DNA of 43,009 bases from a virus: IMG/VR virus record IMGVR_UViG_3300031876_000235, positions 1 to 43,009 of that record, one strand, 5' to 3'. Shown in pieces: positions 7,278-15,768 of the stretch. The translations under genes and the position numbers were made by a program. How positions within the stretch are numbered: the stretch's first letter is position 1; every line of letters starts with the position of its first letter. The notes under the pieces are model-generated. The model searched no databases. It was not told where the DNA came from and was given only the letters and a program-made list of their open reading frames with translations.

Positions 7278-7466
7278 TATGGCAACAACCTTCGGGAATA
7301 AAGACGCCGCGCATGCAAGTTAGCGCACGCTACGAAGTGCTAAGTTACTTGAACAAGAGAAAAAGACATAGAAATACTCAAGCTTGAAACAAGACAAATG
7401 AAAAAGCGGAATAAAGGTACAGGACTCAAAGCCACAGTTAGAAGCCGCAGACATCCAAAACCGTCC

Positions 7467-8876
7467 TCAAAAAAAGTCTTCTAAATGGGTTTTAGACTTA
7501 TAGACAAGGAGTGGCGCCATGGCTCTTCCCTTGGGGCGACACTCCGTATTCTTTTCCCAAAACAGGTAAACTTTAGTCTGCAACAAGAAGCCGCAGACTT
7601 TGATCAAGTGCGAAAGCCTTTCAAGACTGGCTTTCATCACTTCTTTAGCGTAAACTTCCTTCCTTCCGAAGGGAATATGGCAGAAAAAGTATTTCATAAA
7701 GCGTGCGTGACAATGTTTAATGAACGCTTCTCTCAACTTTTCCAGACCTTCATCGCTTAGAGTTTGTAGCTTATTCAAAACGTATTTCTCGCTACCGAGC
7801 AGCTGAATGTTAAAGCCAAGTTGCCGAAGGGTTTCTGCAATTTTTAAGGCTTCTTTAGGCGGTGGCTGCTCTGCTATTTTCCTCATTTCAGCTTTCTCTC
7901 CGAACGGGTTATATTTCGCCATGACTGCTGGCATTTCCACGTAAGGCGTTCCAGCCTTAGCCAATGTTTCTTTTACAAGCTTGACGCCTAAGCCTATGGT
8001 GCGGTATTTTGGATGCACAACAACACGGCTTATAATGCTCAGCTTGCCGTTCAGTTCTTTCATTGACATCTTTGGCAGAACAAGTCTTCTTCCGAAGCAT
8101 GTGGGTGGTGGATAGCAGTAGACTATGACCCCGCATAATTCGTCGCCACGTTTCAAACAGAAGATTTTGCGTGGACCAGCTATTTTGTGGCTTCGGTAAT
8201 GGAAGCCTGCAAGCTTACGCCAATCCTCAGTAGTGCCTTCGTCTACACACATTTCCCTGACAAGACTGCATTCTTTAGCGGGCTCGTTTGGGTAATAGTT
8301 TATGGTTATCTCCTTGCCAAAACGCTTGTGAATGTGAACCGAGGGGTTCAAATCCCCTAAAAGATCCGTGTGGGTTGTAGCTGCTAAAACTGCTTTGCCT
8401 TGTTGACGTGCAAGCTTCTGAAGATTATAAGCTACGATTTTAGCCGTATCTCTATCAAGCGTAGAGCAGAACTCATCAGCAACCCAAAATTCAGCTTTAC
8501 TCTCCATCATTTTTGCTATTTTATAACGGTATTTCTGTCCATCACTCAGCTGCTCATAACTGCGTAAGAAAAGGAAAGCATCGTTTAAGCCCACCTTGCT
8601 GAGAAGCTCTAAGCCTTCCTCAAGGGTTTCACCAACAGTTTCGATTAGTGGTTTACCAATCATTGGTAAAATATCACTAATGTTAATGTAGCTTAAGCCC
8701 ATGTCTTGTTTGATGTCCTTCTCTAAGGCTTTGAGTAGAACACTTTTGCCTGAGCCTGAATCGCCAGTTATGAGTGTGATGTCCGTTGGCCCTATTTTCA
8801 ACTCAACATTATCGTAAATTATGAATTTTTCCCATTCGTCTAAGCCTAACCCGAAGCCTTCAGCCACCGCTTGCAC
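7467..8876 (-). CDS. ABC-type ATPase fused to GNAT acetyltransferase (COG2401-like)
   Basis: The 469-aa frame from GTG has an ABC ATPase domain with Walker A GDSGSGKS (about residues 38-45), signature LSDGQ (110-114), Walker B WVADE (131-135) and an H-loop ATTHTD, then a GNAT domain with VVVHPKYRTIGLGVKLV around residue 300. This order matches COG2401, an archaeal ABC-GNAT fusion of unknown substrate. There is no transmembrane part, so it is not a transporter by itself. The frame stays open without any start codon for about 57 codons upstream, and those residues look coding, so the true N terminus is probably longer (see 8877-9067). It is last in the tail operon. Confidence 0.8.
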   Translation of the reverse strand: MQAVAEGFGLGLDEWEKFIIYDNVELKIGPTDITLITGDSGSGKSVLLKALEKDIKQDMGLSYINISDILPMIGKPLIETVGETLEEGLELLSKVGLNDAFLFLRSYEQLSDGQKYRYKIAKMMESKAEFWVADEFCSTLDRDTAKIVAYNLQKLARQQGKAVLAATTHTDLLGDLNPSVHIHKRFGKEITINYYPNEPAKECSLVREMCVDEGTTEDWRKLAGFHYRSHKIAGPRKIFCLKRGDELCGVIVYCYPPPTCFGRRLVLPKMSMKELNGKLSIISRVVVHPKYRTIGLGVKLVKETLAKAGTPYVEMPAVMAKYNPFGEKAEMRKIAEQPPPKEALKIAETLRQLGFNIQLLGSEKYVLNKLQTLSDEGLEKLREAFIKHCHARFMKYFFCHIPFGRKEVYAKEVMKASLERLSHLIKVCGFLLQTKVYLFWEKNTECRPKGRAMAPLLVYKSKTHLEDFF

Positions 8877-9067
8877 TCTGCTTGTTGGCTTAGGCGCAGC
8901 AGTTTCATAGGCTATGTTGATTAGAAACTTGCCAGTCGAGCGGTCAAATGTTCGAGCGTATCGACTTATGCGGAAAAACTCTCGTCTTCTTATCGTGTTA
9001 CACCTTCCACTTGTTTCCGCTTCAGCTTTTCCCTGAGCCTTTTCATTTTAGCCTTGCCAAAACTCAT
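8877..9067 (-). other. Probable frameshifted N-terminal part of the ABC-GNAT gene
   Basis: An ATG at 9067 overlaps the stop of the tail-fibre gene as ATGA and opens a 25-codon frame (MSFGKAKMKRLREKLKRK...) ending at TAA 8990. The -1 frame relative to it is open through this area and runs straight into the ABC-GNAT frame, encoding REFFRISRYARTF and APKPTSRVQAVAEGFG without any start codon. The basic FRISRxxR stretch before the VAExFGxG segment resembles the usual N terminus of COG2401 proteins. A one-base deletion, a sequencing error or a -1 frameshift would join the two. Confidence 0.55.
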
Positions 9068-12039
9068 GCTGCCACACCCGCCTTGGCTTTTCTGGGTAGG
9101 CCTTCCTTAACTTTGCCAGCCACATGCAAGTTGCCTTCTCCATCCAACATCATTAGCACCTTGCCTTTCGGATTTAGGAATGCCAATCCCTTTTTGAAAC
9201 CGAGCTTTTCTGATTCTGTTATGCGAAACTTGTTTTGGAAGAGTACGTCTCCACTCTGATAGTTTACACAATAGAAACGTGGGCAATTCTCCCATGCAAC
9301 GCTTGAAGCATAAACACACTGTTGACTGCTCGGATGCGTATACTGCCTGTTGCAGCTCACAGCTATGCTCATCGTATTACAATTAACAGCACTCGGCGAG
9401 ATAGTTTCTCCAGCGTGACTGTGACTTTTGGCGTGATGATCATCCTCGCCGATCCCTGTTAGGCTGCCATGCGAATGGGCGTGGCTCGCAGGCTGATAAC
9501 GCCCGTTTGGGTTAACATACATGGGGTCAAACCCGCCGCCTTCCGCCTCCAAAACGTAGCCCGCCGTGCCCTCTGGAAGTCTCGCCAACGGAAACTTTCC
9601 GCTGGTAATTTTCGAAGCTGGTAAATCTGGAAGATCTGCAAGGGCAATAAAAGCATACATTGGGTCAAATTCTGCCCCGTACCCTCTGATGTATTTTCCA
9701 GCTTCGCCCCGAGGCATTCTTGCTAACGGAAACTGTCCGCTCGTGATTATGGCTGCGTCTGCGGTTAGGTTTTGTAAAACACGTGCTGAAGTTATAACCG
9801 TGAAGTCGCCAATGTTAAGCCAACCAACCCTGCACAAACCATTACCGTAAATGTTGCTCCACTTCTTTGTGCTGTTGCCCAGATCAGAGATTGCATCCGC
9901 ATTTGGAAGTAGATGTCCCTTCAACTCAAAAATGTTGTCGGCTATGCGTTTGAGATAAACGTCCGGAGCCAAAGCGCCTCCAGGACCAAACTCAAGCAAC
10001 TCCTCAGTTAACCGAGCCTTTGGATCAGCCTCACCCTGAACTTTGATGCGTAGATCTCCAAAGGGCGAGGCTTGTCCATGATACAGCACTAAGAATTTGC
10101 TGTGCAACTCTTTCCAATGATATTCTTCAGAGCCAAAGACGCCATATTCGTTGTCGCTTGGTCGGAAGTGGTGGTCTAAGGCTTGCGTTCCAGCCTTGTT
10201 CCTCGTTCGGAACCGCATTATGTCGGCAGTGTCAGAGTAGGGACCAACATGTTTGGGAGCTATCCAACCCGTGATCTTGTCCCATCCGCCAGCGTTTTGG
10301 TTAGGCCACTCAACACCATCCTCACTTCCAGCTTCATGTCCAACATGGTGCATGCCCACGCCTTCGCCCGTTGTTGTGGGAAGCTTAAACCTTCCCAGCT
10401 TTGTCCGAGCGAGCTTTTCAACCGTGACGGTTGTGGCTCGTGTTCCATACAAATAATCTGCGAGCAACGGCGGAACTTTTCCAAGCTCAAGGCTTATCTC
10501 CAAAGTTTGCGTTTTAGCGTCAACGCGGTATTCTACGCTTTCAATGCGAAAGTCTGAGTCAATGTTCTCGTTTGGAAGGCTCACGTGAATTTTGTCTCCA
10601 GCAAGAAGCGGAGTATCTCCATAACCGATTACCGTGCTTCTGACCGTGAGGTATTCTGCTGGGTTTTTGAAGTAATCCAGCAGGGCTTTGGCTCTTAACT
10701 CGCACGCCTTATCGCTTACAAGCTCCTCATCAACTTCCACAAGCTCTCTCAAGCCGTAAGCTGACTGACTTCCACCGTCCTCTGCAAAGCTTTTCCAACG
10801 TCCATAACCGAAATGGAACTGGTCAATCCAAATGTCGCCTGCTGAAAAATATTTCTGGTCCACACATATGTTTATCCTCTTGATCTTTGTCCAGTCAAAA
10901 TCTGCATAATAAACGTCCCATTGCTCAGCGTTTCTGCTGCCCCAGTTGAGGATAATTTTCTCCCATTGATTGTATTTGGTAAGGCTAAAGGTTTTGCTGG
11001 CTGTTCTGCCGTTAATGTCCTCAATCTGCAGCCAGCCGATTTGTTCATGCTTGTCATCTACGCGAATTGCAAAAATAATCTGCGGAAACTCGTCTGCGCT
11101 CATTTCTTTGCCAGCGTTAAACTCCCAGCCAACTGCTGCGTAATAGGTGTAGTTTGGAGCATGGGCCTTGACGCTTTTGGCTCCCGCATACTTTATTGTG
11201 GTGTCAAGGCTTAGGTCTAAGAAAGCTGTTAAAGGCTTCCACATGCCATAAACTGCATGAACCAAATTGCCTTCGGCATCTTCCGTCAAATCTTCAGTAA
11301 GCGTGTCGCTCCAAGACTGCCCATCCACATCAACCGGAAAAGGCTTGTCTTGGCTGCCATAAACCTCAATTCTGTTGCGAATGCGATGGATGTCCTCGCG
11401 GTATTCGCTGACCTCGATTTTTTCTGAAAGGCTTACAGGCGATGCCTTGCTGTTCTTTGGGAAAAACTCAAACTTGCCGTCTGGAGCTACACGAAAATCG
11501 TAGCCGATGACGCCAGCTTTGTCGGCTGATTCAGCAATGTATTTGAGAATGTCGAAAACAGGAGCCTTATCATATTCCAGCTTCGTGTAAGTTGTGTCCG
11601 TGTTTTCTATAAGCTCTGTTGAATCTCTAACATGGCTTAAACCCACATAATAATCAATGAGATCCTTGACTATTTCCTCGCCCTTCTTGTTTTCATAAGT
11701 CTTAGTTACCACTCTTCGGAAGATGCGCTCTCCCCAGCAACGCCCGCTAACACGAATGTAGTTTTCAGTAGGCGTGGATTCGCATTTGACGCTTTCAACT
11801 CTAAGCGTAATAATCTGCGGGACATTCGTGCCTCTTCCAATAAAAATGGAGCCATCCATGCCAACATTAATTGGATAAGTTCCGCCAAGACTATACTTTT
11901 TGTTCCAGTTTTGAAGCAAAGCCTCAAAGCTGCCGACTTCTTTCGTGCAGCCTAAATGAACCGTAAGCTCGATAACATCGCCTTGAGGTGGAGTAACAGA
12001 GCCAAAAACAATGGCGGCTTTCGGGATTTCAACGCTCAA
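9064..12039 (-). CDS. Tail tip / tail fibre protein
   Basis: The 991-aa protein begins with a beta-rich domain (residues about 1-350) resembling baseplate hub or late-control-D-like tail proteins of archaeal tailed viruses. A middle beta-sandwich of carbohydrate-binding flavour follows (about 255-430). The C-terminal third is fibre-like: SDLGNSTKKWSNIY, two tandem repeats around ITSGxFPLARxP (near 763 and 810) each ending EFDPMY or GFDPMY, and a His-rich stretch (about 851-874). This layout fits a distal tail protein that contacts the host surface. It follows the tape-measure-like gene directly, and its stop overlaps the ATG of the next frame. Confidence 0.72.
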   Translation of the reverse strand: MSVEIPKAAIVFGSVTPPQGDVIELTVHLGCTKEVGSFEALLQNWNKKYSLGGTYPINVGMDGSIFIGRGTNVPQIITLRVESVKCESTPTENYIRVSGRCWGERIFRRVVTKTYENKKGEEIVKDLIDYYVGLSHVRDSTELIENTDTTYTKLEYDKAPVFDILKYIAESADKAGVIGYDFRVAPDGKFEFFPKNSKASPVSLSEKIEVSEYREDIHRIRNRIEVYGSQDKPFPVDVDGQSWSDTLTEDLTEDAEGNLVHAVYGMWKPLTAFLDLSLDTTIKYAGAKSVKAHAPNYTYYAAVGWEFNAGKEMSADEFPQIIFAIRVDDKHEQIGWLQIEDINGRTASKTFSLTKYNQWEKIILNWGSRNAEQWDVYYADFDWTKIKRINICVDQKYFSAGDIWIDQFHFGYGRWKSFAEDGGSQSAYGLRELVEVDEELVSDKACELRAKALLDYFKNPAEYLTVRSTVIGYGDTPLLAGDKIHVSLPNENIDSDFRIESVEYRVDAKTQTLEISLELGKVPPLLADYLYGTRATTVTVEKLARTKLGRFKLPTTTGEGVGMHHVGHEAGSEDGVEWPNQNAGGWDKITGWIAPKHVGPYSDTADIMRFRTRNKAGTQALDHHFRPSDNEYGVFGSEEYHWKELHSKFLVLYHGQASPFGDLRIKVQGEADPKARLTEELLEFGPGGALAPDVYLKRIADNIFELKGHLLPNADAISDLGNSTKKWSNIYGNGLCRVGWLNIGDFTVITSARVLQNLTADAAIITSGQFPLARMPRGEAGKYIRGYGAEFDPMYAFIALADLPDLPASKITSGKFPLARLPEGTAGYVLEAEGGGFDPMYVNPNGRYQPASHAHSHGSLTGIGEDDHHAKSHSHAGETISPSAVNCNTMSIAVSCNRQYTHPSSQQCVYASSVAWENCPRFYCVNYQSGDVLFQNKFRITESEKLGFKKGLAFLNPKGKVLMMLDGEGNLHVAGKVKEGLPRKAKAGVAA

Positions 12040-12041
12040 TG

Positions 12042-12806
12042 CTATTCGACACCTCGCCTATACATCTCCTCTTCTCCAGCACGTTGAATACTACGACCAC
12101 GGGAAGGCGTTTCCGCAGCAGCCTCATTGAAACTCTGAACACTGGACGTCGCGGCGTTCATTTGACTGGCGAAATAAGCCATGGCTACTGCAGCAGCGAT
12201 TATGACGCCTATGCCAACCCCAGTGAGAGCAAGAAAAGTTGCGTGGCTAATGTTCAAGGCATTCTGGGCAGCGGTTGCAATCCATGTGGCTGCTGCTTTA
12301 ATCTTGAGGGCTACGGCTGTGGCTATGCTTGCTGAAGCGTTTGCTGATTCTGCGGTCGTGTTTAGGGCTATGGATGCCGTGTGTCCGGTCGTCACAACCG
12401 TGAGATAACTCTTCATGCGAATGAATGCAGAAACAAGCGTTATAACAGCAAGTATGGTTCTCGCCCATTTTGCGCTTTCCTTGTCGACAATGCCAAAATC
12501 TCCAGCAAGGCTTATGACTGCTGAACCCATGCTGACAATACTTGTAAACGCCATACCCACTGTTCTCAAGCTTACGGTTGTGGATTCAGCTTTTGTTTTA
12601 AGCTCTTCAAAGCCAGAGGCTGAAGCTCTAACGTTTTCTCCCATAGCCGAGGCTTCGACGCCTGTCTTGTTAAACTCCGCTCCCATAACAGAAGCTGAAG
12701 ATTGAACTCTTGTCGCCATTGCAGAAGCGTCTGAGCCTACTCTGGCAAACTCGCTACTTGCCAAGTTTTCAGCAGCAATAACTATGGCTAACTCGTTGAA
12801 GCTCAC
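12042..12806 (-). CDS. Short tape-measure-like protein
   Basis: This 254-aa Ala/Ser/Thr-rich protein has an N-terminal helical region with repeating SxASxMxxxV-type spacing, then hydrophobic segments (AFTSIVSMGSAVISLAG, ARTILAVITLVSAF, GIGVIIAAAVAMAYFAS) as found in tape-measure proteins. Its position between the gp10-like protein/tail chaperone and the tail tip gene is the standard tape-measure slot. It is unusually short; by the known link of roughly 1.5 Angstrom of tail per residue it would suit a tail below 40 nm. The stop lies 2 bp before the fibre gene. A truncated or atypical tape measure is the main alternative. Confidence 0.6.
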   Translation of the reverse strand: MSFNELAIVIAAENLASSEFARVGSDASAMATRVQSSASVMGAEFNKTGVEASAMGENVRASASGFEELKTKAESTTVSLRTVGMAFTSIVSMGSAVISLAGDFGIVDKESAKWARTILAVITLVSAFIRMKSYLTVVTTGHTASIALNTTAESANASASIATAVALKIKAAATWIATAAQNALNISHATFLALTGVGIGVIIAAAVAMAYFASQMNAATSSVQSFNEAAAETPSRGRSIQRAGEEEMYRRGVE

Positions 12807-13174
12807 TTAAAACCAGCCTCCGCCTTAGCAGCTTCAATGGCTTCTCTGATTATCTGCTCGAGCTGTGGAAGATACTCTCTAATCGCTGGATACAGAGATG
12901 GACGAGCTTGCATCCGCCTTGTGCCTAACTCCACGAATAAGGCGTAGGTGGCTTCAGCGCCTATCTCAGCAACCCACTCGCTAATCTTCGCGTAAATTGA
13001 GCTTCTCAGGTGGCCTGTTCTTACTGGAACGAGCTGTTTGGCTAAGGCTTTAACGTCTGCAGCCCAACTTGCCAAAAGCCTATGCACATGCCTCTGCATT
13101 CCGCTATCAAACTGTCTCATAGCCTCTTGAAACTTCTCGACGCCTTTAACGTCACACGTTATCTCAATACTCAT
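12803..13174 (-). CDS. HK97 gp10-like neck / tail-completion protein
   Basis: This 123-aa protein contains LVPVRTGHLRSSIYAKI followed by YALFVELGTRRMQARPSLYPA, the classic two-part signature of the HK97-gp10-like family, which acts at the head-tail junction. The length fits the family. Its ATG overlaps the stop of the frameshifted tail-chaperone product (CGATGAG), and its own stop overlaps the tape-measure start, so the three are translationally linked. Confidence 0.8.
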   Translation of the reverse strand: MSIEITCDVKGVEKFQEAMRQFDSGMQRHVHRLLASWAADVKALAKQLVPVRTGHLRSSIYAKISEWVAEIGAEATYALFVELGTRRMQARPSLYPAIREYLPQLEQIIREAIEAAKAEAGFK

Positions 13175-13700
13175 CGCAGCTTCGCCTCCCGCTTGGCTTT
13201 ATCCAGCTCCTCTTGCGTTTGCCTGTCCACCTCGTTCAGAATCACGATGAACTCTTGGATGGTTTTCGCTGGCTGCCTCTCGAGTTGCTTGGGTGTCCAA
13301 CCGAACTCTTTGCAGAGCCTGTACTCCGTGACTCTCGGGTGTGGTGTTTGTCTGCGGATTGCTCTGACAAAAAACGTGTTTCTTCAACGCTGAGGCTGTT
13401 GAGCCTGTTGGCTATTTGGCTAAATAATTCGCCTAAGCCTATTGGAACGCCGTTTTCTTCGTTAAGCAGCTTCTCAAGGGTTATGGGTTTGTGTTCTGGT
13501 TGCTCTTTCAGGCTTGCCATTATTGTTTCTGCCTGAATAGCCACGTAATCGCTTGCTACGATTTGCCCCGTCTGCTGGCTGTATTTAGTGTTTTTCTGGA
13601 TTATTCGGCTGCGTTTAGCCCACGACATCTCTTGAAAAACGTAGCGTCCAGCATACTCCTTGCCAAACCGTTCATCAATTTCAATGGTTTCTGTTCGCAT
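13171..13700 (-). CDS. Tail assembly chaperone, -1 frameshift product (gpGT-like)
   Basis: Translation of the upstream frame to the slippery heptamer at 13368-13374 followed by a -1 shift gives a 176-aa product: 111 residues in frame 0, then VRAIRRQTPH and RLCKEFGWTPKQLERQPAKT to a stop at 13171. The -1 extension looks like a real domain (the RLCxEFGWTPxxL motif and an acidic/basic helix) whereas the frame-0 tail is Ser/Arg-rich low complexity. The -1 stop overlaps the ATG of the gp10-like gene, a strong sign that this frame is used. Position, just upstream of the tape-measure region, matches lambda gpG-gpGT-like chaperones that help tail tube assembly. Confidence 0.8.
13242..13700 (-). CDS. 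Tail assembly chaperone, unshifted form (gpG-like)
   Basis: The frame-0 product has 152 aa: an N-terminal domain (residues 1-110) beginning MRTETIEIDERFG with strands and helices typical of tail-chaperone N domains, then a 42-residue tail with many Ser/Arg residues that is the non-selected overlap of the -1 frame. By analogy with lambda, both forms would be made from the same start in a fixed ratio. It follows a small 68-aa gene with a 20-bp overlap and lies after the tail tube gene, the usual order. Confidence 0.75.
   Translation of the reverse strand: MRTETIEIDERFGKEYAGRYVFQEMSWAKRSRIIQKNTKYSQQTGQIVASDYVAIQAETIMASLKEQPEHKPITLEKLLNEENGVPIGLGELFSQIANRLNSLSVEETRFLSEQSADKHHTRESRSTGSAKSSVGHPSNSRGSQRKPSKSSS
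13368..13374 (-). promoter_or_regulatory. Programmed -1 frameshift slippery heptamer T TTT TTG
   Basis: On the coding strand codons 109-111 read CGT TTT TTG, forming T TTT TTG in the X XXY YYZ register required for -1 slippage. Starting 1 nt downstream, CAGAGC can pair with GCTCTG (13313-13318), with smaller hairpins inside; the spacer is short compared with classical stimulators. Confidence 0.75.
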
Positions 13701-13887
13701 TTTGAATCATCTCCATAACGCTTATTCGGTTTCTGATGGCTGTGTTTATGTCTTCAAGCACGATGTCTTGCATCCACTTAGGCATCCTAAGTATTCGCTT
13801 TCCAAGACTCTCCCACATCCGCATCCACTTCTTTTTCAACTCTGCCTCTCGACCGAAATTTTCAAGAACACTCACTTCAACAGCCAT
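13681..13887 (-). CDS. Small helical protein between tail tube and chaperone
   Basis: This 68-aa protein is helical, with MAVEVSVLENFGREAEL then a Trp/Met-rich amphipathic segment (KKWMRMWESLGKRILRMPKWM). No family is recognised. The conserved slot between major tail protein and tail chaperone, and 20-bp overlap with the chaperone start, suggest a structural or assembly role. It starts 10 bp after the tail-tube stop. Confidence 0.55.
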   Translation of the reverse strand: MAVEVSVLENFGREAELKKKWMRMWESLGKRILRMPKWMQDIVLEDINTAIRNRISVMEMIQNANRNH

Positions 13888-13897
13888 TTTAATCGCC

Positions 13898-14767
13898 TCA
13901 GCTAATCACAACGTCTCTGGCAGCAAATTTCGCCTTCAAACTCACAAGATCCTCGATGCGGGTTGGCGTGGCCACGTCTTCCCACTTGCAATACTTGAAC
14001 AAGGCGCTATATGTCGCACCTAACCCGAATTTTAAGCTGAACTCAGCATCGTTGATGACATCGTCAAACTCCGTTTTATCTTCAAACTCAAATGTTAATT
14101 CACCGCTTAGATTCCTATGGCGAGCCGGCAGATACTTTATCAAGTGGGCGTCTGTGGTTTTGATGACTGTCACAGGCTTCAAGTTGTTTTCAATGATGAA
14201 TTTCCAGTCTGTTATGCGTTCTACGGCAGCTAAGCCTGAACCGTCTGCTAATCCACGCATAACATAGCTTGCACTGTAAGGAACTGCTCCACCATAGTCG
14301 CCATATGAGGCTCCGGCAATTTTGGCCGTGCCAACCGCAACGTCTTGCCCAATAAGCTCCACAGAAGCCCTCATGACGTCTTCAACACTGCATTCGACTT
14401 CTAGCTTGTTGATTCTGCAGCCTTTGTAGAGGAAGCTAATCACGTCTGAGGGGCTACTGAACAAGCCTTTGTAATACAGCACCTGAATGCTTAACGGGCT
14501 AAGCGTCTGCACATGCTGAATGAAAGCGATGGGCGACTCGCTTGTCAAAACGCTTGGAATTTTCAGATGAACCTTCCGCAAACCCTTCGTCAAGCTCTGC
14601 AAATCCCTTGACCCCACGCCTCTAACCTTTATTAAGCCCGGGTCCAATCCCGGCTCCACGCCTTCAGTGTTTATGCCAACCATCGAAGGATTCGTAGGCG
14701 TCTGTCCATAGACGCTTTCAGCTACGAAGTACACGCGGCTTTCATGCGCTCCATACGTGTCAACCAT
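13898..14767 (-). CDS. Major tail (tube) protein
   Basis: The 289-aa protein has an N-terminal YFVAESVYGQTP segment and a long beta-rich body with GRxxxKLEVEC-like strands and LSGELTFEFED, similar in plan to tail tube proteins of siphoviruses. Its place is diagnostic: it follows the neck/terminator-like gene and precedes the tail chaperone, gp10-like and tape-measure genes. It would form stacked hexamer rings of the tail. Start is ATG with GGTG-like pairing upstream. Assignment is by position and fold impression rather than by a catalytic motif. Confidence 0.65.
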   Translation of the reverse strand: MVDTYGAHESRVYFVAESVYGQTPTNPSMVGINTEGVEPGLDPGLIKVRGVGSRDLQSLTKGLRKVHLKIPSVLTSESPIAFIQHVQTLSPLSIQVLYYKGLFSSPSDVISFLYKGCRINKLEVECSVEDVMRASVELIGQDVAVGTAKIAGASYGDYGGAVPYSASYVMRGLADGSGLAAVERITDWKFIIENNLKPVTVIKTTDAHLIKYLPARHRNLSGELTFEFEDKTEFDDVINDAEFSLKFGLGATYSALFKYCKWEDVATPTRIEDLVSLKAKFAARDVVIS

Positions 14768-14781
14768 TTTATTTCACCTTT

Positions 14782-15768
14782 TTAGAATGCTCCTCCTATG
14801 TCCTCAAAAGACCATGATTTCAGAACAAACTCAGTTCTGAAGATAACGGGTTTAACATCCACACGGTCAGCATCCCGAAAACTAACAACATCCAAATACG
14901 TGATGCCATTAACCGTGACCGTGCAGCATACATAATCACAATATACTATGGCTGCTGTGGTTCCATCGCTTGCGTTTGTTGTTCTCGCAAGGAGCCAAAC
15001 AAAACCATCATCATCGACATAGTCGGTGACAGATGAAGTGAGCGTGATAGTGATTGTTTCGTCTGCTCCGCCAGTTCCAGACTGAGCGTTTTGCCAAGTA
15101 GAGGCTACATGATTCCAGACCTTAATGGTGATTCCATTTCCCGCTGGAGCAGTGCCATAACCTTCAAACGCTAAAACAATTTTTTTAACGGCTTTCTCTC
15201 GACTTTCTACTTTGAAGCGGAAAAGCATCAAAGCATATTCAAGATTAACATTGTGGCTTTTTGAGTAGCGAGTGTCATCGCTATACCAGATTCCCTGATA
15301 CTCCAGATTTGTTAATTCTGTCCAGCTTGCATGTCCAGGAGCCAGCTCTGTTGAGGCTCCTGTTTGGAACGCTTTGTGCGGGTCGCCTTCCGGATAGCCC
15401 AACCCAGCAAAGTTGTATTCTGTCGTGTTGGGTTTGTTGCGGTTTTGTCTCACGATGCGGTTTACTTCTTCGACCATTTTGTTTCGCATTAGCTTGCCAT
15501 TGTCTGATGTTGCTGGCTTGTCTGTAGCCCAAACGTTGATTCGTAGGCTGCCTAATCGTCTGCGAATGCGTCCAGACATTTCGATTTTTGTGTCTCGGCT
15601 TTCTGCCAATCCAACCGTGATCTGCCCGTCATAGTTTTTGAACAGCTCTCGGTCGTACCATTCTCGGCTTACGTGTATGCTTGCGATTGAATCGTCTTCT
15701 TTGACTACTCGAATATTCTTTTGCAAAAGCCTAATCACGGTTGTTACTTGGTCCTCTATTTCGCTCAC
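14782..15768 (-). CDS. Neck / tail-terminator-like protein with inserted beta-sandwich
   Basis: Residues 1 to about 110 (VTTVIRLLQKNIRVVKEDDS, then RRRLGSLRINVWATDK) and the last 40 (YLDVVSFRDADRVDVKPVIF) look like two halves of a small tail-terminator/completion domain. Between them lies about 160 residues of beta-rich sequence (ASWTELTNLEYQGIWYSD... VKKIVLAFEGYGTAP) of carbohydrate-binding/jelly-roll character. An accessory surface domain inserted in a neck protein is therefore likely. It overlaps the toroid gene by 4 bp (ATGA-type coupling) and precedes the tail tube gene. Confidence 0.55.
   Translation of the reverse strand: MSEIEDQVTTVIRLLQKNIRVVKEDDSIASIHVSREWYDRELFKNYDGQITVGLAESRDTKIEMSGRIRRRLGSLRINVWATDKPATSDNGKLMRNKMVEEVNRIVRQNRNKPNTTEYNFAGLGYPEGDPHKAFQTGASTELAPGHASWTELTNLEYQGIWYSDDTRYSKSHNVNLEYALMLFRFKVESREKAVKKIVLAFEGYGTAPAGNGITIKVWNHVASTWQNAQSGTGGADETITITLTSSVTDYVDDDGFVWLLARTTNASDGTTAAIVYCDYVCCTVTVNGITYLDVVSFRDADRVDVKPVIFRTEFVLKSWSFEDIGGAF

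Noticed and set aside
8342-8358. Second tRNA T-arm-like sequence AGGGGTTCAAATCCCCT
   Set aside because: It codes for conserved-looking residues of the ABC domain (DLNPSVHI, matching the usual DLxPDVxI after the H-loop), and there is no acceptor or 5' half, so chance from codon choice is enough.
14630-14660. CCGGGTCCAATCCCGG hairpin
   Set aside because: The loop is too short and lacks the T-loop consensus; it lies in the tail tube coding region (EPGLDPG).
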